A DNA stretch of 64,000 nt from Spisula solida (GCA_947247005.1 OX365944.1:4786501-4850500), one strand, 5' to 3'. Counted from the stretch's first letter, positions 33,025 to 46,515 are shown. Program-made: numbers and translations. The notes: generated from the letters alone by a model not told the origin.

Positions 33025-33330
33025 ATGTAAGTAGTTAACTTTGTCACACAATATCGAAGAGCATTCACGTTGCTTGTTGATTGTTTTTGATAGCGGATTG
33101 ATTCCAAACTAATCAGATGTATACAGTGTATTATTGTGAATACTTTAATTTGTATTAGATGTTAGCATTCATTTTTGTGCCCCCACACTTATTTACGTAA
33201 AGATGTTCATAATATGGTTGTGTAAATTATAACTGTTGGTGAAACTTTGTATTGTTATGTGTATAATAATAATCATGTTGTGATGCCTATTTATTGTGAT
33301 ATTGACCGAAAACTGGAGCCCGAAGCCGGA

Positions 33331-33619
33331 CCAAAACACTACTAAATAGCGCTATCCAGCGCTTTACTACGTCTATGCAACGACATGCTACAAGCAGTGC
33401 TCACTGATAGCATACTGTTTTCTCAGCACTATGATAGGGGAGCACTACCGAGCGTTTTCTTGTACGACGGGTAGTTCTGTACGGTAGTGTGCAATGGTCT
33501 GCTATCCATGAGCGCTTGCCGGTAGTATATAAATTATATGCTTCTTTCACTACGTAGCGGTTTTTTTAAAGCAAGCTGTTTCCTAGCATAGTGCTATCGA
33601 GCGCTTGGTAGTGGTTTGG
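33331..33619. mobile_element. Possible MITE with AAACACTAC-type ends
   Basis: Left CCAAAACACTACTAAATAGC and right GCTTGGTAGTGGTTTGG are imperfect inverted repeats 289 bp apart. Repeated AGCGCT and TAGCGCT motifs inside. No coding capacity. Confidence 0.5.
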
Positions 33620-34314
33620 TTAGGCAACAGGCTTCTGTTGTATGCTACCATGTTTTACTGGTCAAACTATGTGAATGAAATGTTTTTATGCCCCGCCACA
33701 ACAAAGTTTGAAGGGGGCATGATATATATTTGTATTTATTGTTATATATTCCAGTATTTTTGTTTAGATAAGAGAAGAAAGGTGATGTCTTTAACCAAAA
33801 CATATCAATTATGTGGTTCTAGTAACATGGTGAAAAAAATTAGGGTCGGTTGGTTGGAAAAACATTTTATATTGGAACAACTAAATGCGTAAATCTTAAT
33901 CGCCGATTCCGCCAAAAAATGTTTAGGGTCCGACCAAATAGTTAGGGTTGGGCGGGTTACTAGAACCACATAATTAATTTGTTATGGCCTTATGAAAAAT
34001 ACTAAGATTATTATAATGTAACTGTAGACAGGAAACATGTAACAGGAGATAGCAGAAATATATCAAAATTTGTTGTAGAACTGGGTTAGAAAATGTCATG
34101 GAAATTGTTTTGTTACGCTTTGTTTGTTGCATAATAAAAATATTTATTTGATGAATACTGGTTAACTCTATAATGTATCATCTAAAAGAAATGTGATTGC
34201 ATTAATACATGGTCAAATTTAAACTCTTCATAATTCTAGTATACTGTTCACATGTTAGGTATGAGGGTTGTTCAGCATTGTTAGTTTAAGGTTACTGTTT
34301 GTTCACCCAATGTC

Positions 34315-34395
34315 TGATTGGCCCAGTGTCAGGATAATGTGACTGGGTAGTCTCTATATGACTGAAAAACAGATGACCAGTGGGACTTAAAACAA
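34315..34395 (+). repeat. SINE-like repeat, family B tail only
   Basis: Shares CCAGTGTCAGGATAATGTGA, GTCTC and ATGACTGAAA with the tail of the copy at 4740-4968. No tRNA-like head is visible. Confidence 0.55.
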
Positions 34396-34509
34396 AAATA
34401 TTTAAAAAGTTGAGGGATGGTCAAAATAGTGTATATACAAGGTATTCTTAACCTTTTACTCCATATGCCCTCTATCCCTACGGACTGTCGGGAACACATT
34501 GTGAGTTCT

Positions 34510-34600
34510 CTCAATTCATCATGATTCCTCCTGATGTCACAAATTGTCTTATGACTTCACCGAAGCTTCCCCTAGACCATGAGGAACCTGCTTTTAATGC
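34510..34600 (+). repeat. Dispersed repeat with CGAAGCTTCCCCTAGACCA core
   Basis: Contains TCATGATTCCTCCTGATGTC and CCGAAGCTTCCCCTAGACCA. The same sequence occurs at 19660-19740 (+) and 53560-53655 (-). Confidence 0.6.
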
Positions 34601-35027
34601 CTCACAAAGCTCATTAATTTCTATTGTGAATACATTCATGAGGCAAAAATAGTGATTGGGACGTAGGATTTACTGGCTGTATCGCCCATATGGATTTCCG
34701 TTGGCGAGGATAAATAAAAGCATATAAATCAAAATAGCGTGTAAACCATCTTCATATTTGTTGTTTGAATGAATTAGTGATTCACATCTGTAGCATATCT
34801 GCTTGGATATTTAGAAATCCAAGAAATACACTGAAGTGCATATGTCTCCTTGGAGATAGGGTGAACACTTCAAAACATATTCCTATAGTGGAATGGGCTA
34901 CGATGGTTGTTTATAAATGTAATGCATTACATGTCAATATGCCCTTTAGGAGGGTTGTTCATTATTTTATTAATATGCTCTCCCTAAGTGGGTTGTTTAT
35001 AAACTGATTAACATTTAATGTACTTTT

Positions 35028-35992
35028 TAGCTCACCTGTCACAAAGTGAGGTTTTGTGATCACTCTTCGTCAGTTGTAGCCTGTCTGTCCATCCACAATT
35101 TGCTTGTGTAGACACTAGAGGTCACAGTTTTGGCCTAATCATTATGAAACTTGGTCACAATGATCATCTCAACAAAATTTAGGTCAAGTTCGATATTGGG
35201 TCATCCGGAGTAAAAAAGTAGGTCACAAGGTCAAATCATAGAAAAAATTTGCGTAGTCACTAGAGGTCACAATTTTGACCTAATATTTATGAAAAACGTC
35301 ACAATAATTAACTCAACAAACTCTATGTCAAGTTTTATATTGGGTCACACAGGGTAAAAAACTGGGTTACTAGGTCAAATCATAGAAAAACTTTGTGTAG
35401 TCACTAGGTCACAATTTTGATCTAGTCTTCATGAAACTCGGTCACAATGATCATCTCAACAAAATCTAGGTCAAGTTTATATTTGGTCATTCAGGGTAAA
35501 AAACTAGGTCACTTGGTCAAATCATAAGAAAACCTTGTGTAGTCACTAGAGGTCACAATTTTGACCTAGTCCTTATGAAACTCGGTCACAATGATCATCT
35601 CAACAAAATCTTGGTCAAGTTTTATATTGGGTCATACAGAGTCAAAAACTATGTCACTGGGTCAAATCATAAGAAAACCTTGTGTAGTGACTAGGGATCA
35701 CAATTTTGACCTAATCTTTATGAAACTTGGTCAGAATGATTATCTCAACAAAATCTTAGTTAAGTTTGATATTGGGTCATCCGGGTTCTAAAACTAGGTC
35801 ATTAGGTCAAATCATTGCTTAAACTTCAATATAGGTTTATGCAATGTAAATTACAAGGTCGCTTGTTAAGACAATATGAAAACCTTGTACATGCAATAGA
35901 GGCTGCATTGACTCGATTACCATAAAGGGGCCTGCACGAACTACTACGACAGGTGAGCGACATTGGGCCAAAAGGGCCCTCTTGTTCTTTAT
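35028..35992. repeat. Modular repeat, about 5 units of 130-140 bp
   Basis: Starts TTAGCTCACCTGTCACAAAG and ends ACAGGTGAGCGACATTGGGC. Inside, blocks with GTCACAATTTTGACCTAATC, CGGTCACAATGATCATCTCA and AGGTCAAGTTTTATATTGGG recur about five times. Confidence 0.75.
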
Positions 35993-36238
35993 TTAATTGT
36001 GTCTGTAACACACTTGTTCGTCTGGAACGGATTTTAAGAAGAATTAGTACGGTAAACATTAGAAATTATCTGTTGATTTAATGACATGGTCAGTAGGTGC
36101 CTTTAGATGTTGTGGTATGCTTACTGATTTTATTGTTAAAGCTTGAAGTGATATTTTGATGTATATAATGACATATATATGACACATATCTTTACACTTG
36201 TTGGAGACAAATGTTACAATATCAATTAGTTTTAGACA

Positions 36239-36293
36239 TGGAAATGTTAGCGATTTTCACTTATTAAATTTATGAAATTCGCTAACATTTTCC
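36239..36293. repeat. Imperfect hairpin, about 20-bp stem
   Basis: GGAAATGTTAGCGATTTTCA and ATGAAATTCGCTAACATTTT pair with one bulge, leaving a short AT-rich loop. Confidence 0.6.
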
Positions 36294-36657
36294 TCTAGCA
36301 TAAGGTTAGGCCAACAAAGAAATGTACTGGTAATGAGAAATAAAAAATTTGTTAATATTTCGGCACACAAATTATCTGAAATTCAAAATTCACTTTCTTT
36401 AAAGAGTTAGACCCGGAGAAATATCCACATATACAGTTTTACTGCGTGGTTACAGCTTGTTCTTTACACACCTATTGTAACTGAGTAATGCTCATTGTTT
36501 ACTGTTGTCATGGTTTTGGATGTTTTTGTTGTTTTAAATGATACTGTACTATTGATGTTGCTTATGTTAGACCTAAACATGTAGAATATATATATATATA
36601 AACTTGTATCTAGAAAAATCTCAATAAAAATTAGCTGTCTCCACTGAGCAAGGCTAA

Positions 36658-36900
36658 CTATGCCCCAATCTTGGATTAGGGGGTATATTGCTTTGGACAT
36701 GTCTGTTGGTTTGTCGGTCTGTTGATAGACCAAATAGTTTTTGTTCAATAACCCTAGAGTGCTTTGCCTTCGAACTTTACTGGAGGTTGTTTATCAACAG
36801 TAGATGACCCAGTATCTGTCAGTATGTCAAAGGTCAAGGTCACCATCTTTATGATTTCTGACTATTGGGCTACCATGGGGAATACGTGTTTTACAAACAT
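36658..36900. repeat. Dispersed repeat, copy related to 1061-1346
   Basis: Same order of blocks: CTATGCCCCAATCTTGG, GGTATATTG, GTTGATAGACCAAATAGTTT, CAGTAGATGACCCAG and GGTCAAGGTCACC. Confidence 0.6.
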
Positions 36901-38841
36901 TTTTTGTTATTAATTGTGATTACCCATATACATTTTCCTGGACCAGGCTATTTCTTAGTTGCATTAAACATGTTTAGATGTAGATACATTCCATAGACTT
37001 CTAAGCTCACAAAACATGTACCGGGTATGTATAAATCATTTTAAGATGTACATGTATATCATACCACAGGGTTTACTAGGGAATGAATCTCAAGGCTTAT
37101 TTTGATAATTTGTATATGTATGAACAAATTAACTTGTTCCTAAACCTTTATGTATGAATATATTACAAGCCTATTGTGTGGAATATATCAATTTCTGCGA
37201 AAAATCGTGCCTTGTGGAATTTTTAGATTAGTGTTAATAGTACATCTCATGCATAATCGTGACACTCTCTACATATACAAAACAAAGTCTGTGATTAAAT
37301 TTCATACAAGAAATCAACTGTTAATTTATGCTAACAGAAAGTTTAAGGACTAGGTTAAATTGATAGCACTTTATTAGATTATACCAAGTTGTAGCTAGAA
37401 TGTCTACAATTCAAAACTAAACAATGACCCTTCAGTGAGACACCCGAGGGTCAAAATGAGACCTGTTGAATTTTCTTGGTCAAAAGGTTAATCTAAGGGA
37501 CAAATGAAGCCCCTGATCATACATAAATGTAGGTAGTTTTATGACTGGTACAAATCATCCATGTAATCAAGCATGACTTGTGTATTTTGAGTCATGATTA
37601 AACATACTGTACTTGTAAACATTCCCTCCATCCTGTCTGGCTGTTTTAGTGTCATGTACATAATTATATTCTTCGTAATCATTCCAGTAAATTTCCATGA
37701 TCAGTTCACCAACTTAATACTTATGCACCAGTCAATATTTTGCCTGCCCAAGGGGGGGGGGGGGGGCCAGGCGACCCAGGGGGAATTAGACATTTTCAAT
37801 TTTTTGATGTCTAAATCACCACCCAGGAGACAATGCTTACTGTCTAAATCCCCACCATGGGGCATAGTTTTTTACCAGAAGTATCCTATAATCTAGGTCA
37901 TCTGATAGGCGGGTATATATACAGTATAAAGAATTTTTTTATATATGTAAACATCATGACAGACCCCAATGTAAAAATCCAGCTGATTTGATTTTTGACC
38001 CACCTACTTATGAGCATATTTGTTCCTGATTATTGTTCTTTATTCTAATTCTATAATATCAGGCACCTTGCAAATAAGCAAAAACGTGATCAATATTAAA
38101 TGAATACAGGGTGAGCTTGTTAATATACATTTATTGAAGTTTTTATCTATTGTATATAAAATGCTATTGTTCATTTGTGTTAACATACAAGAAAGTAAAT
38201 GAAATAAATGAGCAAAATAGACATTATAATCCTTAACTCTGTACCCCCCCCCCCTCAACACTGAGATGAGCTGTACTCAATTCATGTGCAGGTTTTTTGG
38301 ACAAGTATCCAGAGTGATCTCCCTTCAGATAATTTTCATTATTGGATTGTCTCCCCTCCATACTCTTTATTTGAAGAAATAAATGATGACCTACATGGAA
38401 TAAGGTGTGCATTAACGTATATGGAGTAAGGGGCTAGTTAATAGGTGTGATTATAATGTGTACACATCAACTTAGTTGTTAGATTGATAAAACATATGAA
38501 TGTTGTAGTGTAACAAGCCTCTGATAATTATGTTTATTTTATGAATATTATTTTGTGTTGGGCATTTATATTTTTTAATTACCAACAGCTATTGTTGTTT
38601 TGTTAGTGTCAAAATTTTGGTGGCATATTGGTGTTAATATACATGATAATATATAAAAATAATGTTCTATTTTATTATTATGACTGTGAAACTCACAAAA
38701 TCTAGGCAGTTTAACAAACTTCGTTATAGCTATTTAAGCTGTTTCAGCAATTTTATGTCAGGTTGTTAGATATTTTTCATGTATTTACTATAATTTACAT
38801 GTTGTGCAAGTCATGAATACTCATATAGTTTTTGTAATATA

Positions 38842-38902
38842 TTACACATATATAATTTTCATTGTTTTATATTACACATATATAATTTTCATTGTTTTAT
38901 GT
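38842..38902. repeat. 31-bp direct duplication
   Basis: ATTACACATATATAATTTTC followed by ATTGTTTTAT occurs twice in immediate succession. Confidence 0.85.
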
Positions 38903-39465
38903 ATGTTGAATCTCAGAAGTTTGAATTTTTGCTTATAGTTTTCATAGTGTGGCCTTAAAGTACTCTTGAATAAGGCAAATATAAATCAGAGGTCCTACAA
39001 TTCGGGCATAATCCAGAAAAGCGCTTTTGTTGCACTTTTCTGCAGAAAATAAAATTTATTTGATAAAAAAATTCAAAGAATTGACAAAGTTATGGTCAAT
39101 TGAAATCCGTAAGCTGAATTTTAACAAAACAAACATGTTTGAAACAGAGTTTTGATGTAGGGATTTGTGCTAATGGCACCCAAAACAGTCTTTCATCTTA
39201 CTTTCAGGATTGGCATTATGCCTCTGTAGGATCCCTATAAGTTTAATTGCTCATCACCCAATTGTTTCTTCAAAACTTGCTGAGGAGGATACCATCAATT
39301 GTATAAGTACACTACAGAAAATTGCTTCATTTACAGAAATCCAGAATTCCTTGAAAATAAGACTTTTTAAATGTTTAATGGAAAGCTTCTCTCCCAGATA
39401 TTCATATAAGTCAATTGGTGTTTCTTTTTGCGAAACAGTAAGTAAAGTACAATCTCTCCTCAGCG

Positions 39466-39640
39466 ATAAGTAAAGTACAACCTCTCCTCAGCGACTCTAT
39501 GTACAGCAACAACTTCTCTATAACAACACATTCAAATTTACTTTCAAGTTTTACTTCTGTAAAGCAACAACCTCTCAACAACAGTGAATGTTTGCAGTTC
39601 CCAAACAGTGAGGCACTACAGAGGTCCTACTCTAGTTAAA
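39466..39640. mobile_element. Short inverted-repeat element (TACAACCTC family), decayed copy 3
   Basis: Contains GTACAACCTCTCCTCAGCGA, GCAACAACCTCTC and CTACAGAGGTCCTAC in the same order as the copies at 4988 and 7682. Confidence 0.5.
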
Positions 39641-40044
39641 ACTATCAGAGCAAAACTAGACGTTTAGAGTCTGGTGTTTGGGAGTAATGCCTGGGTGAAA
39701 GTTTAAAATTCTGAAAAACCTGAAATCCTCAAAAATCGACAATATATATAGGAAAAATAAAGAAAAAAAGGCTTTTTGGTACTGTCAGGCATGCACCTGA
39801 AATTTTTCACCCATGGTAATCTGAAAACTACATCTTTACATTGAACAGTTATAAGGTATTACCATTTCATTGTATATTTTAATCATACTTGATTCATCAT
39901 ACTCTTATTGAGATATCACATGTATTTTTTCTGACAAATAAATGATAAACAGATACTGGTTGTTCAGTTTGTTTGTTATATAGACTGTATAATTGTATAG
40001 CTCACATATCAAGGGTTGCCTGCAAGACTAGTACATTTTACTGT

Positions 40045-41250
40045 TTTTATGCCCCCCCCCCATGAAATAGCGGAAGGGCATATAGTGTTCACCCTATCCG
40101 TGTGTGTTCGAAAATTGTGAAATCGTGTCCGCTCAGTAACTTTGTCATTTCTTATTGCATATTTATAATATTTGGTACAAATGTTCACCACATCCAGGCG
40201 ATGTGTCATGCGCAAGACCCAGGTCCCTAACTCAAAGGTCAAGGTCACATTTAGAGATCAAAGGTTAAAAGGCTAAAATAGGCATGTGAATCGTGTCCGT
40301 TCTGTAACTTTGTCATTTCTTATTTGATATTTATATTATTTGGTACAAACATTCACCACATCCAGACGATTGTCATGCGCTTGTCCAGTGCATAACTAAG
40401 TCATTTATTGTAGAATTTGAAAATAATTTGGCACTAATGTTCACTACTATAGGTGTATTTCTAGGTTATGCATGTTTATGTACTTAAACCATAGAGTTTA
40501 TACAGTTAATCCCCCGTTTAGATACCTTAGTTGGAAATTTACCTATAGGCTATACCAGGCGGTGTGTTATGCTAAACAATTATGTCAATATCTGAAAGGT
40601 CAAGGCCACACTTGGAGTTGAATAGTCAAAAATGGCCATAATTAAGCTTGTCCAGAGCATAACTTAGTAATTTATTCTTGGTTTGAAAATAATGTGCCAC
40701 AAACGTTCACTACTACCAGGCGGTATGTCATGCTTAGCAATTACGTCAATAACACAAAGATCAAGGTCACATTTGGAGTTCAAAAGTAAAAAATAGCCAT
40801 AATTGAGCTTGTCCAGCCCATAACAAAGTAATTTATTATGGCATTTCTAAATAGTTTGGCACAAATGTTCACTACTACCAGACGGTGTGTCATGCGAAAC
40901 AATTAAGTCAATGTCTCAAAGGTCAAGGTCACACTTGGAGTTCAAAGGTAAAAACAATTTGAGGGAGCATATAGTTGCCGCTTTGTCCGTCCCTCGTTTG
41001 GTCCTTCTGTCCGATATTTTTGAGCCTAACTCAAAAGGATTGTGAGGTAGCATCATGAAACTTCATAGGTGGATAGATCTCAATGAGTAGAAGTGCAGTG
41101 CTCAAGAACCACAACTCTACATAACCTATTGTTGGAGTTATTAGAGTTATGATCTTATTAATTTATTGTGCAATGCCAGGTAACCATAACTCTCTTTAGA
41201 AAAACACCCATGGGGAGCATCACCTGTCTCTGACGGCTCTTGTTTAGCTT
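40045..41250. repeat. Modular repeat beginning TATGCCCCC
   Basis: TATGCCCCCCCCCCATGAAA at the start, then about four to five divergent units of roughly 190 bp with CATAACTTAGTAATTTATTC, GTTCACTACTACCAGGCGGT and GGTCAAGGTCACACTTGGAG. Ends near CATCACCTGTCTCTGACGGC. Confidence 0.65.
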
Positions 41251-43185
41251 GTCCTGGCCTTAACTATGTCATTTATTGTAGGATTTTAAAATAACCTGGC
41301 AGAATTGTTCTTCCTATCAAACGATGTGTCATTCAAAACAATTATTTCCATATCACAAAGGCGAGTTCAAATGTCAGAAATGACCATAATTTATGTTGTT
41401 TGGACCATAACTTCATCATATATATTGTTGATTTAAAATGAACTGTAAATTGTTCTCCACATTGCGACAGTTTTTATTGATGTGGTTTGTCATACGTCTG
41501 TGACAAAGGGGTATGTGGGGGAATCATTAGTCACTCTGTGGCAGTTCTAGTTAGGAACATCTTTTGGAGTCATGACTGTCCATTGCCGTTCGTTGTCAGC
41601 TTTACCCGGGTTCATTTTTAGATTACTTTGCACCAAATGGTCAATGGTGAAATGGACCTATTGATGTTGTTTGCCCATTGACATGCCTGTTGTTGGCTAG
41701 CTTGTCTCAGGTATAACTTTACCCCACCTTTGTACCAAATGATAAATTGTGAGATAGACCTGTAAAGGTGATATCGAGTGTTTGTCCATTGACATGCCTG
41801 TTGTCGGCTAGCTTGACTCAGATATAACTTTACTCTACCTTTGCTCCTAATGGTCAACTGGCTGTTCTCAGCTAAATTTACTCAAGTATCACTTGAGCTC
41901 ACCTTTGCACCAAATAGAAAATATACATCATTTGAAGTTATCAACCTTTTGCATACCTTACCTTTGCTTCCATCCCTGTCAGATTTGAAGATCTTTTTAA
42001 TGCTAAATGTCATAGGTTGGTAACTTAATTGAATATCTCTGCCCCCATAAACCAGAGAACAGAAGTTTTAAAATACGTTTGACATCACAGTTTCCGTCCG
42101 ATCTTTATGAACATGGCCATAAATTTTACAAGTTTGCCATTGGCTGGACAGTGACTGCATTCTTGCACATACATACTGACATATTGTGAACTAGTAAATA
42201 CCCAAGCCAAGCCAAGTTGCATTTTCTGTAGTCTCGGGTACACTGTTAAACCGCCATTGCCTTTGGTTCTCGAAGTACCGTAAGTCTTTACTACCATTTC
42301 GTCCTCTGGAATGGCCACCTACAATGGTCATGTGTTCTATTACAGTTATAAAGATAGACTGGTGCCTCGTTCCGATTTTACTATCGCAAAATATCTTAAA
42401 TATTCAAACGGGTACCGGACTATTATAAGGATAGATGTTGTCAGCCATCTTGGATCTTACTGTTTTAAACCCTCTTGGCTTTTTCTCAAAAAATATGCAT
42501 GGGCATGTAAGCCATACCTCGTGATAAACTGTAAATAATTGCTAGCGACGGACACACGTGTCATTACTGGTTTTTATAAACGTCTGATAATAGCACATTA
42601 CGTGTGTCAATAAAGTCTTAAGCTTAATTGTCACTGGTCTTGTTTCCAGGAAAGTACTTAAGTCCGTAATTGTGTTTCCTACACTTAATGGCACTGGTTA
42701 AAAGCATGTTAAAGTAATTATAAAAGTACACATAAGGTAAGTATAGTGTGTACTTTAAAAATAAGTACTCATCGCATACTCGAGCAAATTAACTGGGTTA
42801 GGTTTCCATATGCTGTATGACAGTACTGAAATGTGATATTCATTTCATTAGTTCGCTATTACACAAACAAGATAATCAAACTCGCTTAATTATGGGATAA
42901 TGTCTAGAATCAATGTCGTTAAGGGCCTGTCATGAAGACTTACAATTACCAATCACGAAGATCGTTAACATGCAGTGCGCCTTTATACCTACTGTGTGCT
43001 TCAAACAAGCTATTTGTCTCTATGAAAACAACTGGTTATTGAAATCACCATTACCGACTTGTTGCAAGAACAAATCAAACCGTTAACATCCCAAATGCCT
43101 TTAGAATTATATTAACGACAAGATTCGTTAGACTAAGTGTAAAACCATACAAATGTAGTTCACATCGATATTTCCATTACAGTGC

Positions 43186-43392
43186 TTGTCTGGTTTGTGT
43201 GCAGCCAACATCGATCTGCGGCGCCAAGGACTGTGTTCATACACAGCTCTCACATGTACCAATTCACACCTTGGTCGAGTAGAGCATGTGTGTTATTCTT
43301 GTCCAGGGAAATTAAGCAGTGGCCCAGACGGGGGTTCAACCCGGGATCTCTCGATCTCGAAGCGCGCGCCCTACCTCTAGGCCACTGCTTCC
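43186..43392 (-). repeat. SINE-like repeat, family C, copy 1
   Basis: Minus strand head AGCAGTGGCCTAGAGGTAGG and a GGGTTGAACCC B box, followed by a body containing CCAAGGTGTGAATTGG and the GGCTGCACAC-type end. The same order is found at 54875-55086. Confidence 0.75.
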
Positions 43393-43654
43393 CAAACTTA
43401 TAAAGTGTACATGTATTTCAACATTAAATTAGACTACTACTTCAGCATGGACAACTGTGGAAGAGGCCGGTGAAAAAAGTAAATAAAGGTTACAAGAGTT
43501 ATTGCCCATTCTAAAACAACATTCAAGCAGCAGACATAGCCCGAAACAGGGACAATATAATAATGTTATTATATTGTCTATGCCCGAAAGAAGCTTATAT
43601 TTAGCTTATACTATCCAGAGTGACTTTCAGCCCACAAATAGCTTTTTCTGCATG

Positions 43655-44290
43655 TGTCACGTCAGCATTGCGACAGCTGTGCTCCTGTCTACGATAACAC
43701 TTTGAGGCACATTTTTGACTATCTTACGACCGCCGTACGAAATAATAGTGCCGGAAGATGAACGCAACGTCGCAAATTATGTCTAATTTTTCTGCGTTTT
43801 GCTTACGGTTTGTCATAATTGCAATGTGTCTACGACATTCAGTCGACGCGTAAGACAGCCGTACAAGCACCGTACGACAGCCTTGGGATGTCTGCGATCT
43901 GTCCAGATGTCTGCAATTTTGTCTGCGGCCTGGGTGTTATTTTCATTTTTTTTCTGGAGTAATATACCGTGCGGCTGATATGATACAGACTATGAGCATG
44001 CATCGCATCAGTCTTGCGACAGCCGTACACCTGTCTACTATCACTTTTTAAGGCATGATTTCTGGGAAATCGTTGGTGTTTCGTGCAGCAGCTGACTGCT
44101 GGGTGGACTTTATCTGCGTTTCGCTTGAGATTAACCTTAACAGCAATATTTTTCTATACAGTCATACTCGCGACGCGTTGGGCAGTCGTACGTACGAGTA
44201 TTTGTTTATCACCCCTCGTACATTGGTGACCTTGCGTTGCCTGCGATCTGTCCCGAAGTCTGTTATTTAACACAATATCGTGCGGCTGAT
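43655..44290. repeat. Tandem duplication of a CpG-rich block of about 330 bp
   Basis: Two diverged direct copies, 43655-43985 and 44005-44290. Shared landmarks are GCGACAGCCGTACACCTGTC, CTGCGTTT, GCCTGCGATCTGTCC and CGTGCGGCTGAT. No convincing reading frame. Confidence 0.55.
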
Positions 44291-45644
44291 TGACACCGAA
44301 TTTAAGGAGTACATGGCTACAAAAGTAGAACAAAGAGATGTACAGTGTATGAAAAGTTTGTATTTTATTAGGTTTTGTAACATTTTTGCAAATATACGGC
44401 GGCCGATTTACCAAACCAGTTCCCCCGGACTGTATCCTAACCAGTACGAACTTGTCTTTCAAAATGGATCCAACAACTTCTCCACGTGTGATGGAACATC
44501 AATCAATCAATGTTATCAATTGTTCATGGATGGATATGACTGGCCGTGACCGGGAATTCAAGGACCCCTGGTCAATGGGGTCGTAGATTATACCGTACTT
44601 GCTATGTTGGCTCTATGAATTACCAATCGTTGTATTATAAGAAAACACATAATGTTTATGTAAGCAAAATGCTTCCGAAAAGGAAAGTTGACTATTAGGT
44701 GATAATAACTCTGTTACTAAGCAACAGAGTTCTTGCCTCCTCTGCTGCATTCCCTGTCTGACTTAGTACTATCTTTTATAATTGTATTCTAGATACTCGA
44801 GTGTTTGGAATATTTTTTAAAAATAAAAGAAAATTTATGAGCTAAAGAATATCGCATATTAAATAACTTTTGTTAATATATTGGCGGCCATTTTTCAGTA
44901 ACTTTCTCGAACTGCGGGATCGTGACACAAATTTTCAGATCCATTAGTGAATTCAAACTCTGACCAAAACACGTGCACAGGTGTAACCATAAAGCGGATC
45001 TTATCCGCCGGCCTTTGGCGTATAGTCCGCTATTACTTAATGAGCAAATATATCAATTGCCAGTATAAGTACTTAACGAAATATTCATTTTAAGAAGAGC
45101 ATATGTCGCGACAACACATGACAATTCACTACTAAATCTATTTTTTCGAAAAATATTGTAAATTTCTTTTAGCACTTTTTGTACATGCTTTAGATCACCT
45201 GGATTATATTATAAGCATACATAGGTATGTGTTGCAATTAATTTGATGTTAAATTGATACGCCTAAAACTTGGTTTCCATAGAGAGGACTATTTCGCGCA
45301 TAATTACGCGTCAATCAAGTGCCGAAAACTGTTTCCATGAAGCCGAAAACAGACGCGCTTTTTGGATAAAAACGCATACCTTTTTGAAGAAGAAATCCAT
45401 AAAGGATGCAATTACATATTTCTAGGCCATTTGAATGATAAAAGAGGAGTTGATAGCTTCCATGGTTAATATTGTTGTGTATGGGTATATGTCATAATGT
45501 ATCAGATGACCTAACTCAACAACTCAAGAGTGTTTTCTGTACACCGTTCAACCCGATATCGCGTAATCGGTTGGTATCACGTAATCAGGTGGCAGCGAAC
45601 GTCGCGCGACTTTCAGGCGGAAGTAAGTACATTTTGTATTGCTT

Positions 45645-45705
45645 GTATTTATATTCATTTTGCACACTTCGTTTTGTTCGAACCCTGCAAAATGAATATA
45701 AATAC
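45645..45705. repeat. Perfect 20-bp hairpin with 21-base loop
   Basis: GTATTTATATTCATTTTGCA (45645-45664) and its exact reverse complement at 45686-45705. The total length of about 61 bases is in the range of microRNA precursors or tiny foldback elements. Confidence 0.7.
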
Positions 45706-46084
45706 TTCTGTACTCTTTCTGGTTTCTGAGATACCGGTACCTTCGAGGTTGAACTGGAGGAATATTTTGTCAATTTTCCTAAATAAACTACACAAAAGCA
45801 GTGTTCAAAGGCAATATACTAGACCATATACATGCGATTGTGCTTTATTGTACTCGGAAATGGCTTGTCGTTTAAAATCAGTAACTAGTAACATAATTTA
45901 TTGGTGATTTAACGCGATTCTCTGGAAAAATGACAAATTATTGAAATGGTACTTTTCACGGAACAACACTGTTATGATACTTAACACGGGTCGTTTTTAA
46001 ACCTGTGCATTATATGATAAAACAAGTTTGTCTGTATTTTCGATTTGACTTGGTTGTGATTACGGTTTAAACTTGCTTTCAGTT

Positions 46085-46515
46085 AGCGGATATAGCTCAG
46101 TGGTAACGCACTGGGCTGTCAATCCAGAGGTCGTGGGTTCAATCCCTGGCATCGGAACTTGACATTTCTGAAATATTTATAATATTTCCCGCTATATCTG
46201 ACCGTGTGGTCTGCAAAGTATCTGGAAGTGCCAGGAAGCTGTGTATCGGTGCTATACACCGGGCACATTAAAGAACCAGGCTGTCTATTCGAAATAAGAG
46301 CTAGGCGCACTTCTGCAGCGCCGGACATGCCTGTATCTAATGTCTCTCTCTCCCTTCAGGGGCTTTCTCTCAGTCTGTCCCTCCGGTCAGATCATCCTGT
46401 ATCCGCACTGGTAGAGGATGCACCTGGGTCCTTGTGGCTGCAGCACATTAATGTAAAGTGACTTTGAATGTGCGTTCGCATGAAAAGGGCGCTATATAAA
46501 TCTGGTATATTTTTT
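46085..46515 (+). repeat. SINE-like repeat with Nin-type tail
   Basis: A tRNA-like head (GGATATAGCTCAGTGGTAAC, GGGTTCAATCCC) is followed by a body with GTGCTATACACCGGGCACAT and a 3' tail GGGCGCTATATAAATCTGGT before a T run. This tail type is widespread in animal SINEs (from memory, Nin-domain group). The acceptor stem cannot be closed, so it is not a functional tRNA gene. Confidence 0.7.

Larger units (their letters stand above)
33640..46080. other. Intergenic stretch without a recognised gene
   Basis: Apart from the repeats listed separately (34315, 34510, 35028, 36239, 36658, 38842, 39466, 40045, 43186, 43655, 45645) I see no coding region. Features of note are a run of about 14 G near 37755, C runs near 38243 and 40055, and long AT-rich stretches. 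Open frames here are short, unspliced and without known motifs. Confidence 0.6.

Noticed and set aside
37751..37766. G run as a G-quadruplex
   Set aside because: A single unbroken run of about 14 G rather than four spaced G tracts; a simple homopolymer, possibly with assembly error.
43182..43403. Two overlapping frames of 64-73 codons
   Set aside because: They lie entirely within a tRNA-derived SINE-like repeat read on the wrong strand.
46085..46160. Functional tRNA gene
   Set aside because: A and B boxes are present, but the acceptor stem does not pair and the sequence continues into a SINE body with a typical tail.
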